Below the pieces are notes generated by a model. It made no database searches and was not told where the DNA came from. It was given only the letters and a program-made list of their open reading frames with translations. Below are positions 49,382-63,809 of a DNA stretch of 64,000 nucleotides, piece by piece. Location: positions 226,108 to 290,107 of the forward strand of contig VYZB01000749.1 of NCBI GenBank assembly GCA_013397455.1. Reading direction: 5' to 3'. A program made the position numbers and the translations under genes. How positions within the stretch are numbered: position 1 is the first letter of the stretch; every line of letters begins with the position of its first letter. The stretch is from Crotophaga sulcirostris (taxonomy: Eukaryota; Chordata; Aves; Cuculiformes; Crotophagidae).

Positions 49382-52300
49382 GTAAATTGCAAGTAATTAA
49401 GTGTCCATTTCAGGACTCTTCACATCATTCTTCAGGCCTACCAGTCCTTCTCTGCATACTACAGCTCACCTCCAAGTATCTACATGATTTCAGCATTTGT
49501 GGATCATCTATCCCTCATCAACTGGTCTCCAGCATCCTGCAGTCAAAGAGTCAGCAGGTCAACTGTCATACTGTCTCACTCGGATTAGCATGCAAGCGTA
49601 CTTTGCCATTAAGAAAAACATCAATATTAATTTTTGAAACACAACAAAGCGGCTCAGTTACAGCTGGAAGAAGATAGTCTGCTGTGCTAGGGTACTAATT
49701 AGGGGTTTGAGAGGAACAGGAAAACAGTTACAGTGGCAGCTGTATATGCCAATCAGCCCTGCAAGAATGCATGCTGCCCCTTCTTTTTGCACTGGTAGAA
49801 CTTACCTCACATTACTCATGAATTCATTTGTATTGGAAGTGCTTTGGGCAACATCCATAATAATTAAAAGTAATTATTTGTATTCAGAAAGGTATCACAG
49901 CTTATGAAGGGCTTCCAAAACAAGCAGAGAATCAGCACCTGAGCTGACACAAAGCTCAAGATGGAAACTGTGAAGACTGCCAGCCAAGCTGATTATTCTA
50001 TGTATAATTTTGCTTTTTAATAGTTTATTTATACTTGAAGTTCTTTAAACATTACATCAATTTGTGTAACTGCTTTTACGTAACATGATGTTATGATAAA
50101 TTACTTTACATACACACTCAAAAAAATGAAGGAAAACATATCCTCTCCTACATCTAAAATATATTGCGTCCATGTTTTAAAAGATCTACTTCCTTAACTT
50201 TGTTTCCAAACTTATTTACAAAATGTGTGTGCTGCTCAGCATTTCCAACTTAATTTAATTAATGGTCATTTTTGCAAAGATATGGTGGTATTGTCCTTAT
50301 AAGTCACCAGAGAAAAACCTCAAGAGTCCTGAAAGCCAATACATTACAACTTTTCTCAGCTATCCTGAAAGAGCAGAACATTAAAACTTTGTGTATTCTG
50401 GAATTAAATTTGTTAATCTGGCTTCAGAGGAAATTAAGTTTGTCATCACATTGTTTGCCTGTCAGTATGCCTCCCCAGTAACTTTCGGGCTTACTAAACA
50501 GAAACCAAGTTTGACAAATCAGCACAGGCCAGAGTTCCTACACGTTTTGTGAAAACTAGTAGCCAAGTAGGAGATAAGGACTAAAATTAGTATGCCTAAC
50601 ATGGAAGAAATACACAAGCAGAATTCAAATATTTTCCATTTTGGCTGCCAATTAGAACATGCATACTCATTTGCCAGCACATCTGGCTCTGAATCAACCA
50701 CAGAACACCAGTCACATCTCCTCATTGGCCAAACAGGTGGGAAGCACGGACCATAAATCCAGTTACCACTTAGCACTCAAAGCGAGCAACTTCAAGGATA
50801 ATCCACTAAAAAAAATAAGACACAGAGAAATAAGTGAGGATACTGGTATGAAGTTTTAAGGAATACTGGACTCAAAGCTGTAAGATGGCAGGCATCATTC
50901 ATTCTGTAAGTTGCACATACAATACATTTTTACTTTTACCATACTTTTTGGACTGGTAAGCTTCAAGGGAAATTAGAACACTGATAGCTTCCTGAACTGG
51001 ACAGAGAGGTTCTTCAGTGCAAGATTCTTCATGTAAAAAGAGACTTTTTTATGGTTGCTTCAATTACTTTCAGCTTACACTAGTCTCACATGCTGAGAAG
51101 CTAGGAAAAGAATGGGAAACCCTGGCAACATTATAGCGGCACAACATTTGCCAAATAGTCTTATCTCAATATTACCAGAAAATGCATTAATTATTTTTGT
51201 GAATATGTCATTCAACATAGCCACTCGTTTTGTACTAAGAGTCATCCACTTCAAAAATTCTATTTCAATGTCACTTTATAATAGTTATTACGAGGACACA
51301 AAGGAATCGTAAAGGAAAAATGGTTTCAAGTTCATTAAACAAATAAAGCAAAGCTTAGGAGTGATCAAGTTGGAGAAATACCTATTAAATAATATCTCTA
51401 TTTCTCTATAAATCTTAAGGATAAAAAAAGAAACAAATATGACAATTTTATAAAGTATATGTGTTTTTGTGAAAATCAAAAGTAAAAATTAGCGATCCTA
51501 CTATGATAAGAAAAAAAAAAATTCATTTTAAAAATCTAAGCTACTTTTCTTCAAACTCCTCCTCAGAAGAGGTTGTCCATGTCCATACATGTAAAAGCAG
51601 GAATAAAAACCAGGAAACCAAAAGGTAGGAAGGCTCTTTAGGTATGTGAAAACTCACACCAAAAAGTGGAAGGTCTCAACTATCAATGCCTGCTGCCAAA
51701 GTGAGACTCAATATTTATGTTTCATTAACTTCTGGATAGAAGCAAACCACACCTTAAGTTAAATCTTGCAACAGTTAAACCTAATTTTCATCATACTGGT
51801 ATCATGAATACTAACATATTTTTGATGAATAAGAGCTCTCTCTACACTACACTCTCCTTGCAAGCTGAAGGAATCTCCATGGTGCAAGTATACTGTAACT
51901 AATGATAAAATTTTCTCCTGTCTCTACTCTGCAACTTCCAAGAGTATCTACTTTCTTGTCTGATGCTCAAATGTGACACTTTAAAATTAGTTTACTTAGA
52001 CAAAACACCCCTATAACTATCATCGCAATATCATAATAAAAAACACCACACAAGAGATATGTAGAGGTAAGTCATGGAATGAGGGAGTGTAAGGGAAGTA
52101 AGGAATCATGTCTAGTCCAATAAAACGATCAAATAAAAGTTATAGTGAGTGAAGTTCTAGAGGAAAGAAAAAAATAAGCAATTTTTCTATGTCATAAAAA
52201 AATACTGTGGCGATAAACATGTAATAAGGATTTAACATGTTTTTTTCCAAAGGAAGAAATCCTTTGTTAAAAAAAAGAAGAGAGAATAAGAAAAGAGGGA

Positions 52301-53190
52301 AAGAACAAAAAAGATGTGTATGTAGTTTTACACAATTCCAACTATTTGCTACTGTTTTATATCTTGTTACAAAACTCTGTCTTCTCCTTATTTAAAAAAT
52401 GCTAACAAAAGCAGATTTCAGTCAACTTCTACTAATGGACTACAAATTTTAGCACAAGACTTTTCATGCACCCTATGCTGCCCCTAGCACAAGGTCACCT
52501 ACCATGCATTTAACGTACACACATCAGAGCACATCTGATGAATCCAAGCCCTGTTCAGACCTATGGTACTCCAGTGACTGACAAAAGCCATGGCTGCAGG
52601 GACCACACTGATAACCACTGCTACAACAGAAATTCAGAAAAATCTGTGATGCAAATCTGACTTATTTACACAGGGTGAATATTCAGCCTGCGCCAAAGAC
52701 TACTAAAACCACCATCACGTGAGGTGAGCTTCTGTTGGTTTCAAACATGCTTCAATATTATTGCACTGCCAGATTGTGAAACAGTATCCTACTTTCCACT
52801 AAAAAACCTGCTCTTCCATTATGATTTCTGCTATCATGTCTCCATGACTGATCTTTTTTTATGGGGGGGAACACTCTCTCTCACACCACAGTGACAGATT
52901 AAGGCAAAAACCGGAATCTTAAAAGTGAGGTATTTTAACAGCAATACCATATAGTTTACTTCAGCCTTTTTAGAAGGACAGGAAGAATTCTTTCTAGTGG
53001 GAATAGAGAACTATCCTGCTATACCACTTCGTGTTCTTTATTCCCTAATAAGAGTTTAAAAAAAATCAACTTCATGATGAGAATTTTTCATGAACACAAA
53101 CACATGGGAAAGTCAGTGTTTAAAAAAAAAACCCCAAACCAACAACCAAAAAAACCCGAGAAAAATCTAATAATCTGTACTCTTCCTGGA

Positions 53191-53403
53191 AGATTCTTCA
53201 TGACATAAAATGGCTGATTGGCCATTGGAATGCGCTGCCCAGGGAGGTGGTGGAGTCGCCGACCCTGGAGGTGTTTAAGGGAAGACTGGATGAGGCACTC
53301 AGTGCCATGGTTTAGATGATGGGTTGGTGATAGTGTTGGGTTATAGGTTGGACTTGATGATCTCAGAGGTCCTTTCCAACCTTGTGATACTGTGAAACTG
53401 TGA
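53191..53403 (+). mobile_element. Short CR1 fragment, GATACTGT-tail subfamily
   Basis: The sequence GGCCATTGGAATGCGCTGCC, then GGAGTCGCCGACCCTGGAGG, then TTGATGATCTCAGAGGTCC is nearly the same as the 18.2 kb copy, so both come from one subfamily. A small duplication-like change (GGGTTGGTGATAGTGTTGGG) is present near the 3' end. Confidence 0.9.
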
Positions 53404-53894
53404 AAATAAAAACTGGTCGAAAGGACAGATATGAAAAGAAGGAATAAAGAGCTTAAAATATCCATGCCAGATGTCTGACATACACTATTACCCATACCTT
53501 CAAGCAATTAGTTCTCCATCAGGCAGTTGCCAAGGCACCACATCTACAAGAGGTCATGTAACTACGTCGGTCTTAATTACTAATAACTTAGAGCAGCACT
53601 CAAAGGTTCCGGCAAAATCTTCCTCATTGTATCAGACCAAGTGCCCTCACACTACCTACCTATTTTAGGTATGGTATGTTTATTGTCCAGCCATTTAGAA
53701 ATTCTCATCCACACCAAGTGCGGGTTCTGTTGGGGGATCCCCTTCTGAAGCTTGCTACTTTCTTCTTAAAAGTAGCCTTTCCATACCAAACACACATTTT
53801 CCCTCATTATGACCTTTCCTCATTCCTCATCCAATTTTTTCTTGTCCAGCACACCTCCTTACCCACCAATCATTTTTGACTGCTGCAAACTGGA

Positions 53895-54620
53895 GAGCTG
53901 GGCAACCTTCAACTGCAAGAAGTTTAAAAGCAAATGCTGGATTTTGGACCTAGGACACAGCAACCCTGGATGTCCATACAGACTGGAGAGTGAGAGTCTG
54001 GAGAGCAGCACGGTGGAAAGGGATCTGGGGGTTCTGGTCGACGGCAAGTTGAACATGAGCCAACAGTGCCCTGGCAACCAAGAGTGCAACGGTGTCCTGG
54101 GGTGCATCAAGCACAGCATTGTCAGCTGGTTGAGGGATGGGATTGTCCTGCTCTGCTTCGCACTTGCGTGGCCCTACCTTGAGAACTGTGTGCAGTTTTT
54201 GGGTGCCACAGTATAAGAAAGAGAGAGTGTCCAGAGGAGGCCATGAAGTTGGTGAAGGGTTTAGAGGGGAAGCTCTATGAGGAGCGACTGAAGTTCTCAC
54301 AAGGGGTGGAGGAGGAGCAGGCACTGATCTCTCCTCTCTGGTGACCAGCGACAGCACCCTAAGGAATGGCAGGAATATACATCAGGGGAGACTGAGGGTG
54401 GATATTACAAAAAGGTTCTTCACCCAGAGCATGGTGAAGCACTGGAACAGCTCCCCAGGGAAGCAGTCACAGTACCAAGCCTGACAATATTCAAGCAGCA
54501 CCTGGACAACCCCTCAGACAAATGGTGTGAATGCTGGGGTTGTTTTATGCAGAGACAGGAGTTGCACTCAAAATCCTTGAGGGTCCCTTCACACACAGAA
54601 CATGCTATGACTTTATGAAT
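53895..54620 (+). mobile_element. CR1 LINE fragment, about 730 bp, degraded
   Basis: The plus-strand CR1 contains the motif coding for LDLGHSNPG, then ERDLGVLVDGKLNMSQQCPG and LGCIKHSIVS, which is the ORF2 region behind the reverse transcriptase. After 54216 stops and frameshifts interrupt it. It ends with GGGTCCCTTCACACACAG and a weak octamer, 59 bp from the tail of the next, opposite CR1. Confidence 0.9.
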
Positions 54621-54678
54621 ATTTAAAGAATTGCCAGCTATCTCCCTCTTCCCTTCCTTCCACTGTTCTCATTATTTT

Positions 54679-56290
54679 ATAGAATCACAGAATGGTTTGG
54701 GTTGGAAGGGACCTTGAAGATCATCCAGTTCCAATCCCCCTGCCATGGGCAGGGACCCCTCCCCCCAGCCCAGGCTGCTCCAGGCCCCATTCAACCTGGA
54801 CTTGCACACCTCCAGGGAGGGGGCACCACAGCTTCCCTGGGCAACCTGGGCCAGTGTCTCACCACTGTCAGCATGAAGAATTTCTTCCTAATGTCTAATC
54901 TAAATCTCCCCTGTTTCAGCTTGAAATTGTTCCTCCTCATCCTTTCCCTACACTCCCCAATACAGAGCCCCTCCCCAGCTTTCCTGTAACCCCTTCAGGT
55001 ACTGGAAGGCCTCTATAAGGTCTCCCCAGGGCCTTCTCTTCTCCAGGCTCAACAAGCCCAACTCTTTCAGCCTGTACTCACAGGGGAGGTGCTCCAGCCC
55101 CTCTTACCATCTTCATGGCCTCCTCTAGACTCACTCTAACAGTTCCACGTCCTTCCTGTGCTGAGGTGTCCAGAACTGAACGCAGGGCTCTAGGTGGGGT
55201 CTCACAAGAGCAGAGTAGAGGGGCAGAATCACCTCCCTCAACCTGCTGGTCACAACTCTTCTGATGCAGCCCAGGATACAGCTGGCTTTCGGGACTGTGA
55301 GCACACATTGCCGGCTCATATTGAGCTTCTCATTCACTAGCACCCCCAGGTCCTTCTCTACCCACCCTCAATCTCTTCTCAGCCCAGCCTGTAATAGTGC
55401 TTAAGATTGCCCCGATTCATACACAGGACCTTGCAATTGACTTTTTTGAACTTCTTGACCTCAAGAAGTTCACAGAGCCCCACACAGCCCCACCTTCAAG
55501 CCTGTCAAGGTCCCTCTGGATGACATCCCTTCCCTCCAGCTTGTCGACTGCACCACACAGTTTGGTGTCATTGGCAAACTTGCTGAGAGTGTACTAGATC
55601 CCACTGTCCATGCCTGCAACGAAGATGTTAAACACTAGTCCCAATATCCCAATATCCCTGAGGAATGCCATTCATCACCAGCCTCCACTTGGATGTTGAA
55701 TTGTTGACCACAACTCTTTGAGTGCGATTGTTCAGCCAATTCCTTATCCACTGAGTGGTCAAATCCATGTCTCTCCAGTTTAGAGACAAGAATATTGTGT
55801 GGGACAGTGTCAAATACTTTGCAGAAGTCCTGGTAGGTGATGTCAGTTACTCTTCCCTTATCCACCAATGCTGTAGTCCCATCTTAGACGGCCATGAACT
55901 TTGGCAGACATGATTTGCCCTTAGTGAAGCCATGCTGGCTGTCACCACTGTCACCAATTAGCTTCTCATTTTCCATGTGCCCCAAGAGAGCTTCCTGGAG
56001 GATCTGCTCCATGATCTTGTCAGGCACAGAGGTGAGACTGACCAGTCTGTAGTTCCCTGGGTCTTCCTTTTTTAAAAGCAGGAGTTATGTTTCCCCTTTC
56101 CAGTCAGTGGGAACTTCACCGGACTGCCACGACTTCTCAAATATAATGGACAGTGGCTTAGCAACTCCATCTACCAGTTCCCTCAGGACCTGTGGATGCA
56201 TCTCATCAGGGCCCCTGGACTTGTGCAGCTTTGGGTTCCTTAGATGGTCTCGCACCTGATACTCTTCTACAATGGACGGTGGCATTTCTG
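54679..56290 (-). mobile_element. Long CR1 LINE copy (about 1.6 kb) with reverse transcriptase remnant
   Basis: This is the longest CR1 here. From its 3' tail (ATAGAATCACAGAATGGTTT) it extends through the ORF2 C-terminus (55131-55343, ILGCIRRVVTSRLREVILPL) and into the reverse transcriptase: 55635-55868 reads [20 protein letters not shown], and 56085-56290 reads [16 protein letters not shown] and [13 protein letters not shown]. The catalytic FADD box is changed to FAND (55567-55578), and the frame shifts between parts, so the copy is dead. The endonuclease part is missing through 5' truncation. Confidence 0.93.
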
Positions 56291-56607
56291 AAATGCTCCA
56301 TGAGCAAGCAATCACCTTATCTGCCCTTTTGCCTTATATCATCTGGAATTCCTACTTAATCATGTAACTGAGTGCAAGTTATGCTCTCCTGCTCCTATGC
56401 TACTCATTTCCTTTGCAGCAGTGCCCTGGTGATTTTTGCCTCTGGATGAAATCCTTTATTCATTCCTTGAACCAGCTGCTATTCAAAACAATTCCTACCA
56501 GCCTCTCATGCAACGAGTCTCTACTTGCTCATCCTTTCCTACATTAACATATCTGTACATGACCTCAGACTTTTCTAATATGCTCTCATAAAACAGCGAA
56601 AAAGAGT

Positions 56608-57672
56608 CATAGAATCACTTAGGTTGGAAAAGACTTTTAAGATGGAATCCAACTGCATACCTAACACTGCTACCAAGTCTACCACTAAACCACGTCTCCA
56701 AGCACCATGTCTTTTAAATACCTCCAGGGACAGTGACTCAACCATTTCCCAGGGCAGCCTCTTCCACTGCTCCAGAATGCTTTCGGTGAAAAAAAATTTT
56801 CCTAATATCCAACCTAAACATCCCCTGGCCCAACCTGAAGACAATTCCTCTCACTCTATCACATACTACACGGGAGAAGAGACCAACAACCACCTCACAA
56901 CAATCTCCCTTCTGGTAGCTGTAGGTCTTATTTCAACATGGAGCAGGCTCAGTGTCTTCCTTGTACTGAGAGGGTCAAAACTGAGTATAGGATTCAAGCA
57001 GCACCAAGTACAGGAGGACAATCACTTCCCTAGTTGTGCTGGTCACAGTACGTCTGATACAAGCCAGGGTGCCATTGACCTTCTTAGCCACCACGGCACA
57101 CACTGCTGGCTCATATTCAGCAGGCTACTAACCAACATCCCCAAGCCCACCAGGCAGTTTTCCAGCCATTCATCCCCACGCCAGTAGCATTGCATGGGGT
57201 TCTTGTGGCCCAAGTGTAGGACTTGACACTTAGCCTTGTTGAACCCCATACAGATGGCCTTGGTCTATCAATCTAGCCTGTACAGATCCTTCTGTAGAGT
57301 CTTCCTTCCCTCAAGCAGATCAAAATTCCCACCCATCTGCAAACTTACTGAGAGAGCACTCAATCCCCTGAGAGATTACTCATCCTGATCATTGATGAAG
57401 ATACTGAACACAACTGGCCCCAGCGCCAAGCCCTGAGGAACACCATGTGTTGCCAACTGGGTTTAACTTCTTTCACCGCAACTCTTTGGGCCTGGCCATC
57501 CAGCCAGATTTTTAATCCAGTGAAGAGTACAGTCATCGAAGCCATGACCAGCCAGTTTCTCTAGGAGAATGCTGGGAACCAGGGAAATGGTGTCAAAGGC
57601 TTTATTAGGTAGTCAGCATCCACAGCTTTTCCCTTATCCAATAAGCAGGTCACCTTGTCATAGGAGCTCATA
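56608..57672 (-). mobile_element. CR1 LINE fragment, about 1.06 kb, with reverse transcriptase remnant
   Basis: It begins with the tail TCATAGAATCACTTAGGTTG and passes through ORF2 parts such as FNKAKCQVLHLGHKNPMQC (57043-57249) and KIWLDGQAQRVAVKE (57360-57545). The catalytic box reads FADG instead of FADD at 57332-57343. Many stops are present. It has the same orientation as the preceding copy and lies about 318 bp from its 5' end. The apparent 187-codon frame on the opposite strand (56624-57187) is an antisense artefact. Confidence 0.92.
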
Positions 57673-60600
57673 CGAAATCAGTACAAGAATTTTAAAGCCC
57701 TTTCTCTTGTACGATTTAAAGGACAATCAAAAAGGTTCCTGAATTTAGTAGTTGGCTACTTTTGTGCTGACAACCCTAACTAAAAACCTTTTCCCTCAAT
57801 TGCTCTTCACTGACCTCTACAGCATAAGACAAACTGAAAGGACTTTTTATCATTGTCATACCAATTGGCAACTTGTAATGAATTCACAATTGATTACTAC
57901 TCTCCTTCTAGGAACACGCCTTCCCACATTCTGTTAGGAAAAACATCCAACACCACCCCTTCCCTTCTACACCCCTTTCAGCCTTGTTTCCTTCTTCATT
58001 TGGCAGGAAGCTTCAGGCCCAGCAACACAAAGATTGCAGAAAGATATCTGCAATTAAGCACATTCACTGTAACAGAACCTTTTTAAAAAAAATTATTTTA
58101 TGCTTGATTATATATCCATAAATTGCATCTGATAAAAGACTACACTGCATGCTGTAAGTATCTCATAGTTCCTTTAAAATAAAAGTTACGAAGTTTCACA
58201 TGACTGTGTTTGCATGTTTTTTTCATTATTACACACTACCACACCAAGCAACCACAGATGTTTTGTTTTATGAGACCATCTTACTAGTCTACGTGGCCTA
58301 CCACACACACTTTATAAAAACCACTTGAGCTAAGGAAAAGTTTTCATTTCTGCCCTAAAGTACAGCAGTTTGATAACGGCTGTATAGAATATTGCCAGAA
58401 GCAAAAAACTGCATAGTTTACCATGTTTAATTGCTTCAGTAATCTGCTGAAAAAAGCCTGTGTGAATAGCAGATCAGAATTTGCTGTTAATATTAGCATA
58501 ACTGATGATGTGGCAACTCTAGAAACTTTAGAAACAGCTGCTGGCACAGTTCCTAGGGGAAAAAAAAAGAAAGCCACAGTTCCTCAGAATTCTATCTCAC
58601 AGAGTATAAGTTTGGAAATTTCATAAGCTTTCAAAAGACCTTTTCCTTAGGACATTTACATGGTTTCTAAAAGAATGTCAGTAATTTAACACTTGAACTG
58701 TTTGAAGCAGAATGCAAGCCCAATCTAGCACAATTTTCTTCAAGGAACTGTTGTGCTTAGAATTACTTATTAGTAACACAAGTAATGCAAGAATTTTTAC
58801 ATGCATTTCCATAGAGCTGAAATCACTGCTGCCAAGTATTCCAGAGTTTGAAAACAAAGTCCTGTTTGCTTTCTAACTTTGCACAGACTTGTAATTTACA
58901 GCAAAAAGCAGTGATGTGCCAGCATACTAAGAAATAAACTCATGGAACAGATTAGCTATTTAGTTTTGAATTGTGTAGGAATTTATTTTTTCTCAGTTCT
59001 CACAACTTGTTCATAGACCTTTCCAAGACTTTAGACCAATTTCAATGACATATAAATGACTGTATGACCAGTTTCAAGGAAGTATTTAAGACCACATGCA
59101 AGTCAGGGATACGCAGACCTTGACACTGCCAGGATTCAGCCACAGCTTCAAGTCTGACCACAGAGCACTTGTACCTTTTCAAAAGTGCCTAAGTGCTGAC
59201 CACTTCACCTTAAGAATAACTTTGAAGTGGCCACAGATGAATCTAAAACTGACTTAGGCTGCCCAAGAGACAGAGTCACTCTGATATAGCTTAACCATAG
59301 TGGCAGTCAGCTCAGAACAGCACCAGCACTGATGTCCACCATCCGAATAACAGTCTAGATGTTGGGGTGCTTAGCAGAACTGAAAAGCCTAAAATTACAA
59401 ACCTTTTCCAATGTAAGAGAGTCTAGCACAAATGCTTCTACTTCAAGACAGTGGCTTGGCGAGCACTATGGATAAGTGCTGGAACAAACAACACTTATAA
59501 GCCAAAGACAAAATAGTAAAAAGGAACTCATCTGTAGACCAGCAAGAACTCCCTCGGGGTAAAGAGTTCTGAGTTCCATTATTTCCTTTGGGAAATTTAT
59601 TTTATGTTAATTGTTGGATAAGCAGCCTTTGGAACACTGCCATGGACTTCTCCTAAGGAAATCCTCCCACTGGTGAAACACATGACTAGGCTCCCTTCAC
59701 TCCATAAAATCTACCTTCTTTGCTGGATAGTAGCCCAGCATGAGTACTTGTTCATATTTGTGATGACTGCACTCTGCAGGTCATTGAGATCACAAGATTC
59801 AACTCATCTTAGACTGAGGGAACTTATACACCAGCTTTCTGGGCTACTGGAAAGTTTTCTAACAAGTAAGCGATTAAACAAAAAAATGCAGCATTATCCC
59901 CATCAGACAGAGGTGTGCCTCCAAAGAAGGCACAATGTTTTGAATTACAAGCAGTAAGGCATCTCACAGCTCAGTCCAATATCAGACAACTGGTCAGATA
60001 CCTCACCTCCTCTTTAGGAGGCTATGAAGTCAGTACACAGGGATATTAAATTGCCCTAAAGGAACTCCTAGATTCCCACATAGCCCAGGGGACATCGCAC
60101 AAAACAGATCTTTAGGGGCAGCTACTTTATTTTAAAGAGAAGCCTGGATCACTGCACTGGGCTAGCTTCCCAGTATTTCAGACTGCTTTAAAAACTGTAA
60201 TGTCTACAGTACTCAGTCTCTGTTATTTTGAAAGTTTCCGTACAGGATTCTTTTTAATCACTGGTATAGAAAGTCCAGGAATGCACTTAAAAATATCACA
60301 GCATTCTTTAGGTAACGCTAGCCTCTTGGATAGAATACGTTCAAAACTTGAATGCTCACATCAGCCTGTTTAAATAGTGAAAAACAATTTTAAAGACAAC
60401 CCAAGAAAGACCTAAGTGTTCATTTCTCCAATTACCATGGGAAGTACTACTCCTGAAAAATACATTTTGCTTTACTTATTACTGGACTGCAACATGTTTT
60501 AATAGTACTTTTGCAACTAGGAAGAGACCAGGCCCTTGACAGACCCTTGATCACATTTCCCAAAAATAAATATAAACTTATTTAAGTGTAACAGTGAAAT

Positions 60601-63600
60601 TATGAGTCTTCTTTCAAGCTGGTTTGTAACCACTTTCCAATGCACTCGGTATGTAGTATTATCAAGATCAAACAAATATAAGGGCTTCTTTGGTTTCCTC
60701 TTTGAACCTTCTAGATCTCCTGCTCTTATAGCCTTGACCACTAGTTAATTTCCACAACAGAAATGCCTGCCACACACTATAACTGCACATCATATAATCA
60801 TCCTCACTATTTTAGGTTTTGCTGGTTGAACACCCTCCTCAAACCTTATGCTTATTTCACAGAAACGCCACTACCTAAACACTTAATTGAGATGAAGGGG
60901 GGAGGAAGTAATTAAGAAATAAAATCTTGAATTAGATGTCTAAATTGTCATCATAAGTCAATGAAAACACAGGTGCATGACATCTGAATGATGTTGCAGT
61001 CATAATGCTGAAGAAGGCTGAAAATAAGGACTAACTTACATAACCATGCAGAAGTCTTAGACACACTTTACATGGAATGTTTCTCTGCAAAAGTGGTGAT
61101 CATCAAAAGACAAAAGCTTTTAGGTTAATTCCATTTTGGATAAATTTAAAATTAATATTTATATAAGCATTCTGGACTGACTGTATCAATAAAAGAAATA
61201 CACAATGTGCTAAGGACTAGTATGGGTAAGTAATCAGGCTTTTCACCTTTAACGCACATTACAAAAATCATGATGCAGTTCCTGGCTACACAAGCCAATT
61301 CAGCGTCAGGAGGAATGCATGACCCTCTCAAATTTCCATATTTTACTAATCCCACCTTTTTTCACTGTTCTACAGAATCTTTGGTCACCAGAAGTGATTT
61401 ACTTTTAAAAGCATATATTGGCCTCTCAGCAATTTTTTGAGTGAAGGCATATGAAAATGCAATTTCAGTAGCTGATCTTCCATTTAATTTTGTTATCTTA
61501 GCTGTGTCTCACCACCTAATGACAACCCCTACACTTACCCATGCTGCACCAGGCCAACCCCACTTTTATATAAGCATCTCCAAATACACATTTACTTCTA
61601 GTTGCGCTCTGATAAGAGATGTAAGTTTCAGAGAATTACAGATACAACTCAGACCACAGTTTCAGACTTTCAGAGACTGTATATCAGTCTTTCTTCACAA
61701 GTTAAGGTTATCCCCTATGGCTTCTTGTCCAATTTTTTCCATAATCAGTCACACTATTCATCTTGGACTTTGCTGTACACCAGTCTAAATACGTAGTCAC
61801 ATGTCCAGACTGCTTTCTAAACATGTCATTCGTCTAAATTGCAGTCCGGATAACTCAGAGGTCAGGATGTCAATCCTAAACCTAAAGGAAAAAAAAAGGC
61901 CGGGGTATTGCCACGTTGAGCATAACACAAAGTGCTGATACTCAAACCACCACTGAATGGAATCTACAGCCTTCATTACTAAGGTCCCTATATCACGTTT
62001 TTTAAATCCGCACTTTGTTTAGCAGATTGAAAACTGAGTGTGCACACACAGTACTCTGAATATACACTTTTATCTTGACTCTGTCTTTCAGAAAAAAAAA
62101 GAACACTTCAATCGTGGATGGCAAGAATTATGTAGATGTCAGCTTTTATTATCTAGAAAACATAGCTTTGTAAATAAAGCTCAAACTTTCCTAATTCAAT
62201 AAAAGGTCCTTAATATTTATATAGAGAGAAATTATTTTGGATGCTTGAAATTGATTATTAAACACAAATTTAAGAGAAAAAAACTCACCTGATATCAACT
62301 TTCCACACTCAAACAAGTTTGGCAAATTCAATTCATATGTCTCATGGACAGAAACAACTCTCAACTCTGAGAAAATATAAGTTTGCTTTACATAATGTGA
62401 TGCCCTACTAATATCCAACATCAGTCATCACAGCACTCATGTAGATAGACATTTGAACACTAATTTTTAAAAACAATTCATATAGACATCATTTGTATTA
62501 GTTTCATGGGTTTTCTGCAGCTTAACTCCTTTAGGTAGCTGTAAGCATAATGTAATTTGAAAAAAAAGGAAAAAAGAGAAGCAGAGAGATAACTGTATTT
62601 GTTGTAAGCATATGATATTGGTAGCAGAGTATGACTGTAAAAACAGAACAAGACAATTTAAGAAGCGTGGGTTCTGGAAAAAAACACAAATCTACGTTGG
62701 TTTCCATTCAAAAGCTTCAGTTCCATGTTATTGTACATTGCTGACCAACAGTGACCATTTTTCACATTAAACATAAGCTATCTCCCTTTAAACAAGTCCT
62801 TGTCTGTGGCAGTTGATGATTATGTGCTGCCATCTAGCAAATGTTTCCAGAAAGGTTTAACTGTGGAAGCTTTGCTGTGATGAGACACCTGAAAATTCTT
62901 AGAAAGAATATACAGAAGAAAACATATACAAAAAAGCATCAGGCTTTGCAAAAGACTCCTTCAGCCTGCATGTGTGTAAAATTAAACATGATATGAGAAT
63001 ACAACTGGGCTTAATACAGACAAACCCTCCAAAAGCATGACCATATGCAGCTGACGCATAATTATTGCGAACTTGAACTTTTTCATTCTACAAGTTATAT
63101 TTTCCCTTGTACAAAAGAATATGATGAACAGAAAATGGTAAGAAATGTTGCAGATTCCTTTTCTTTCTCACAAACTGTCTATACTGTCACACTTTGTTCT
63201 GACTTTCTACAGCCTTAAATTCACCTGCACCCCCGCCCTGCCCCATTCTTCCTTGGGCACAGAAATTAAAATGCAATAATTCCATACAGGAATGAGATGT
63301 TCGAATTAAAGAAACATTTCTGTTTTTTAACACTTTTCAATCTTAATTTTTCAGTCATACAGTCACACTGCAACTGAACCTCTATATTTGCCAGCAGCAA
63401 GCTGGCATGCTTAAAATTACTGTACATTGCTAACTGTGGTTTCTGCCAAGATACTGCTTTTTGCTGTTATTATCTAGGTACATATACAATTAGAGAAAAA
63501 ATAAAAATAACATTTATTTTCTTTTGGCACAATACCCATTTATTAATATGGGAACAATGTGAGTTTCCGATTATAAACAACTTCACATGAAAAAAATAAA

Positions 63601-63809
63601 GTAAATGATGACTAGAATGTCTAAACTAATTAATCCGGGAATAGCTGTGTAATTATGACTGATTTCTTATATTTTTCTGCCTTATTTCACCTAATCGCAA
63701 CCACTGCAATTCCCTCTTATTTTCACCCAGGATCCTTACCATTGTACAGCAACTTCAGATCCTGTTCATACAGTTCCTTAAACAGTGCAATATTTCCATT
63801 CTTTTTTCC

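Noticed and set aside
56624..57187. The longest open frame in the window, 187 codons on the plus strand
   Set aside because: It lies antisense to a clear CR1 copy, and its peptide has no features of its own. The CR1 reading on the other strand explains the sequence.
59080..59560. Moderately GC-rich stretch considered as an old repeat or exon
   Set aside because: No ordered match to a repeat family and no coding frame with splice sites.
61441..61788. 115-codon plus-strand open frame
   Set aside because: No recognisable domain, and no splice sites that would join it to SRFBP1, which is on the other strand.
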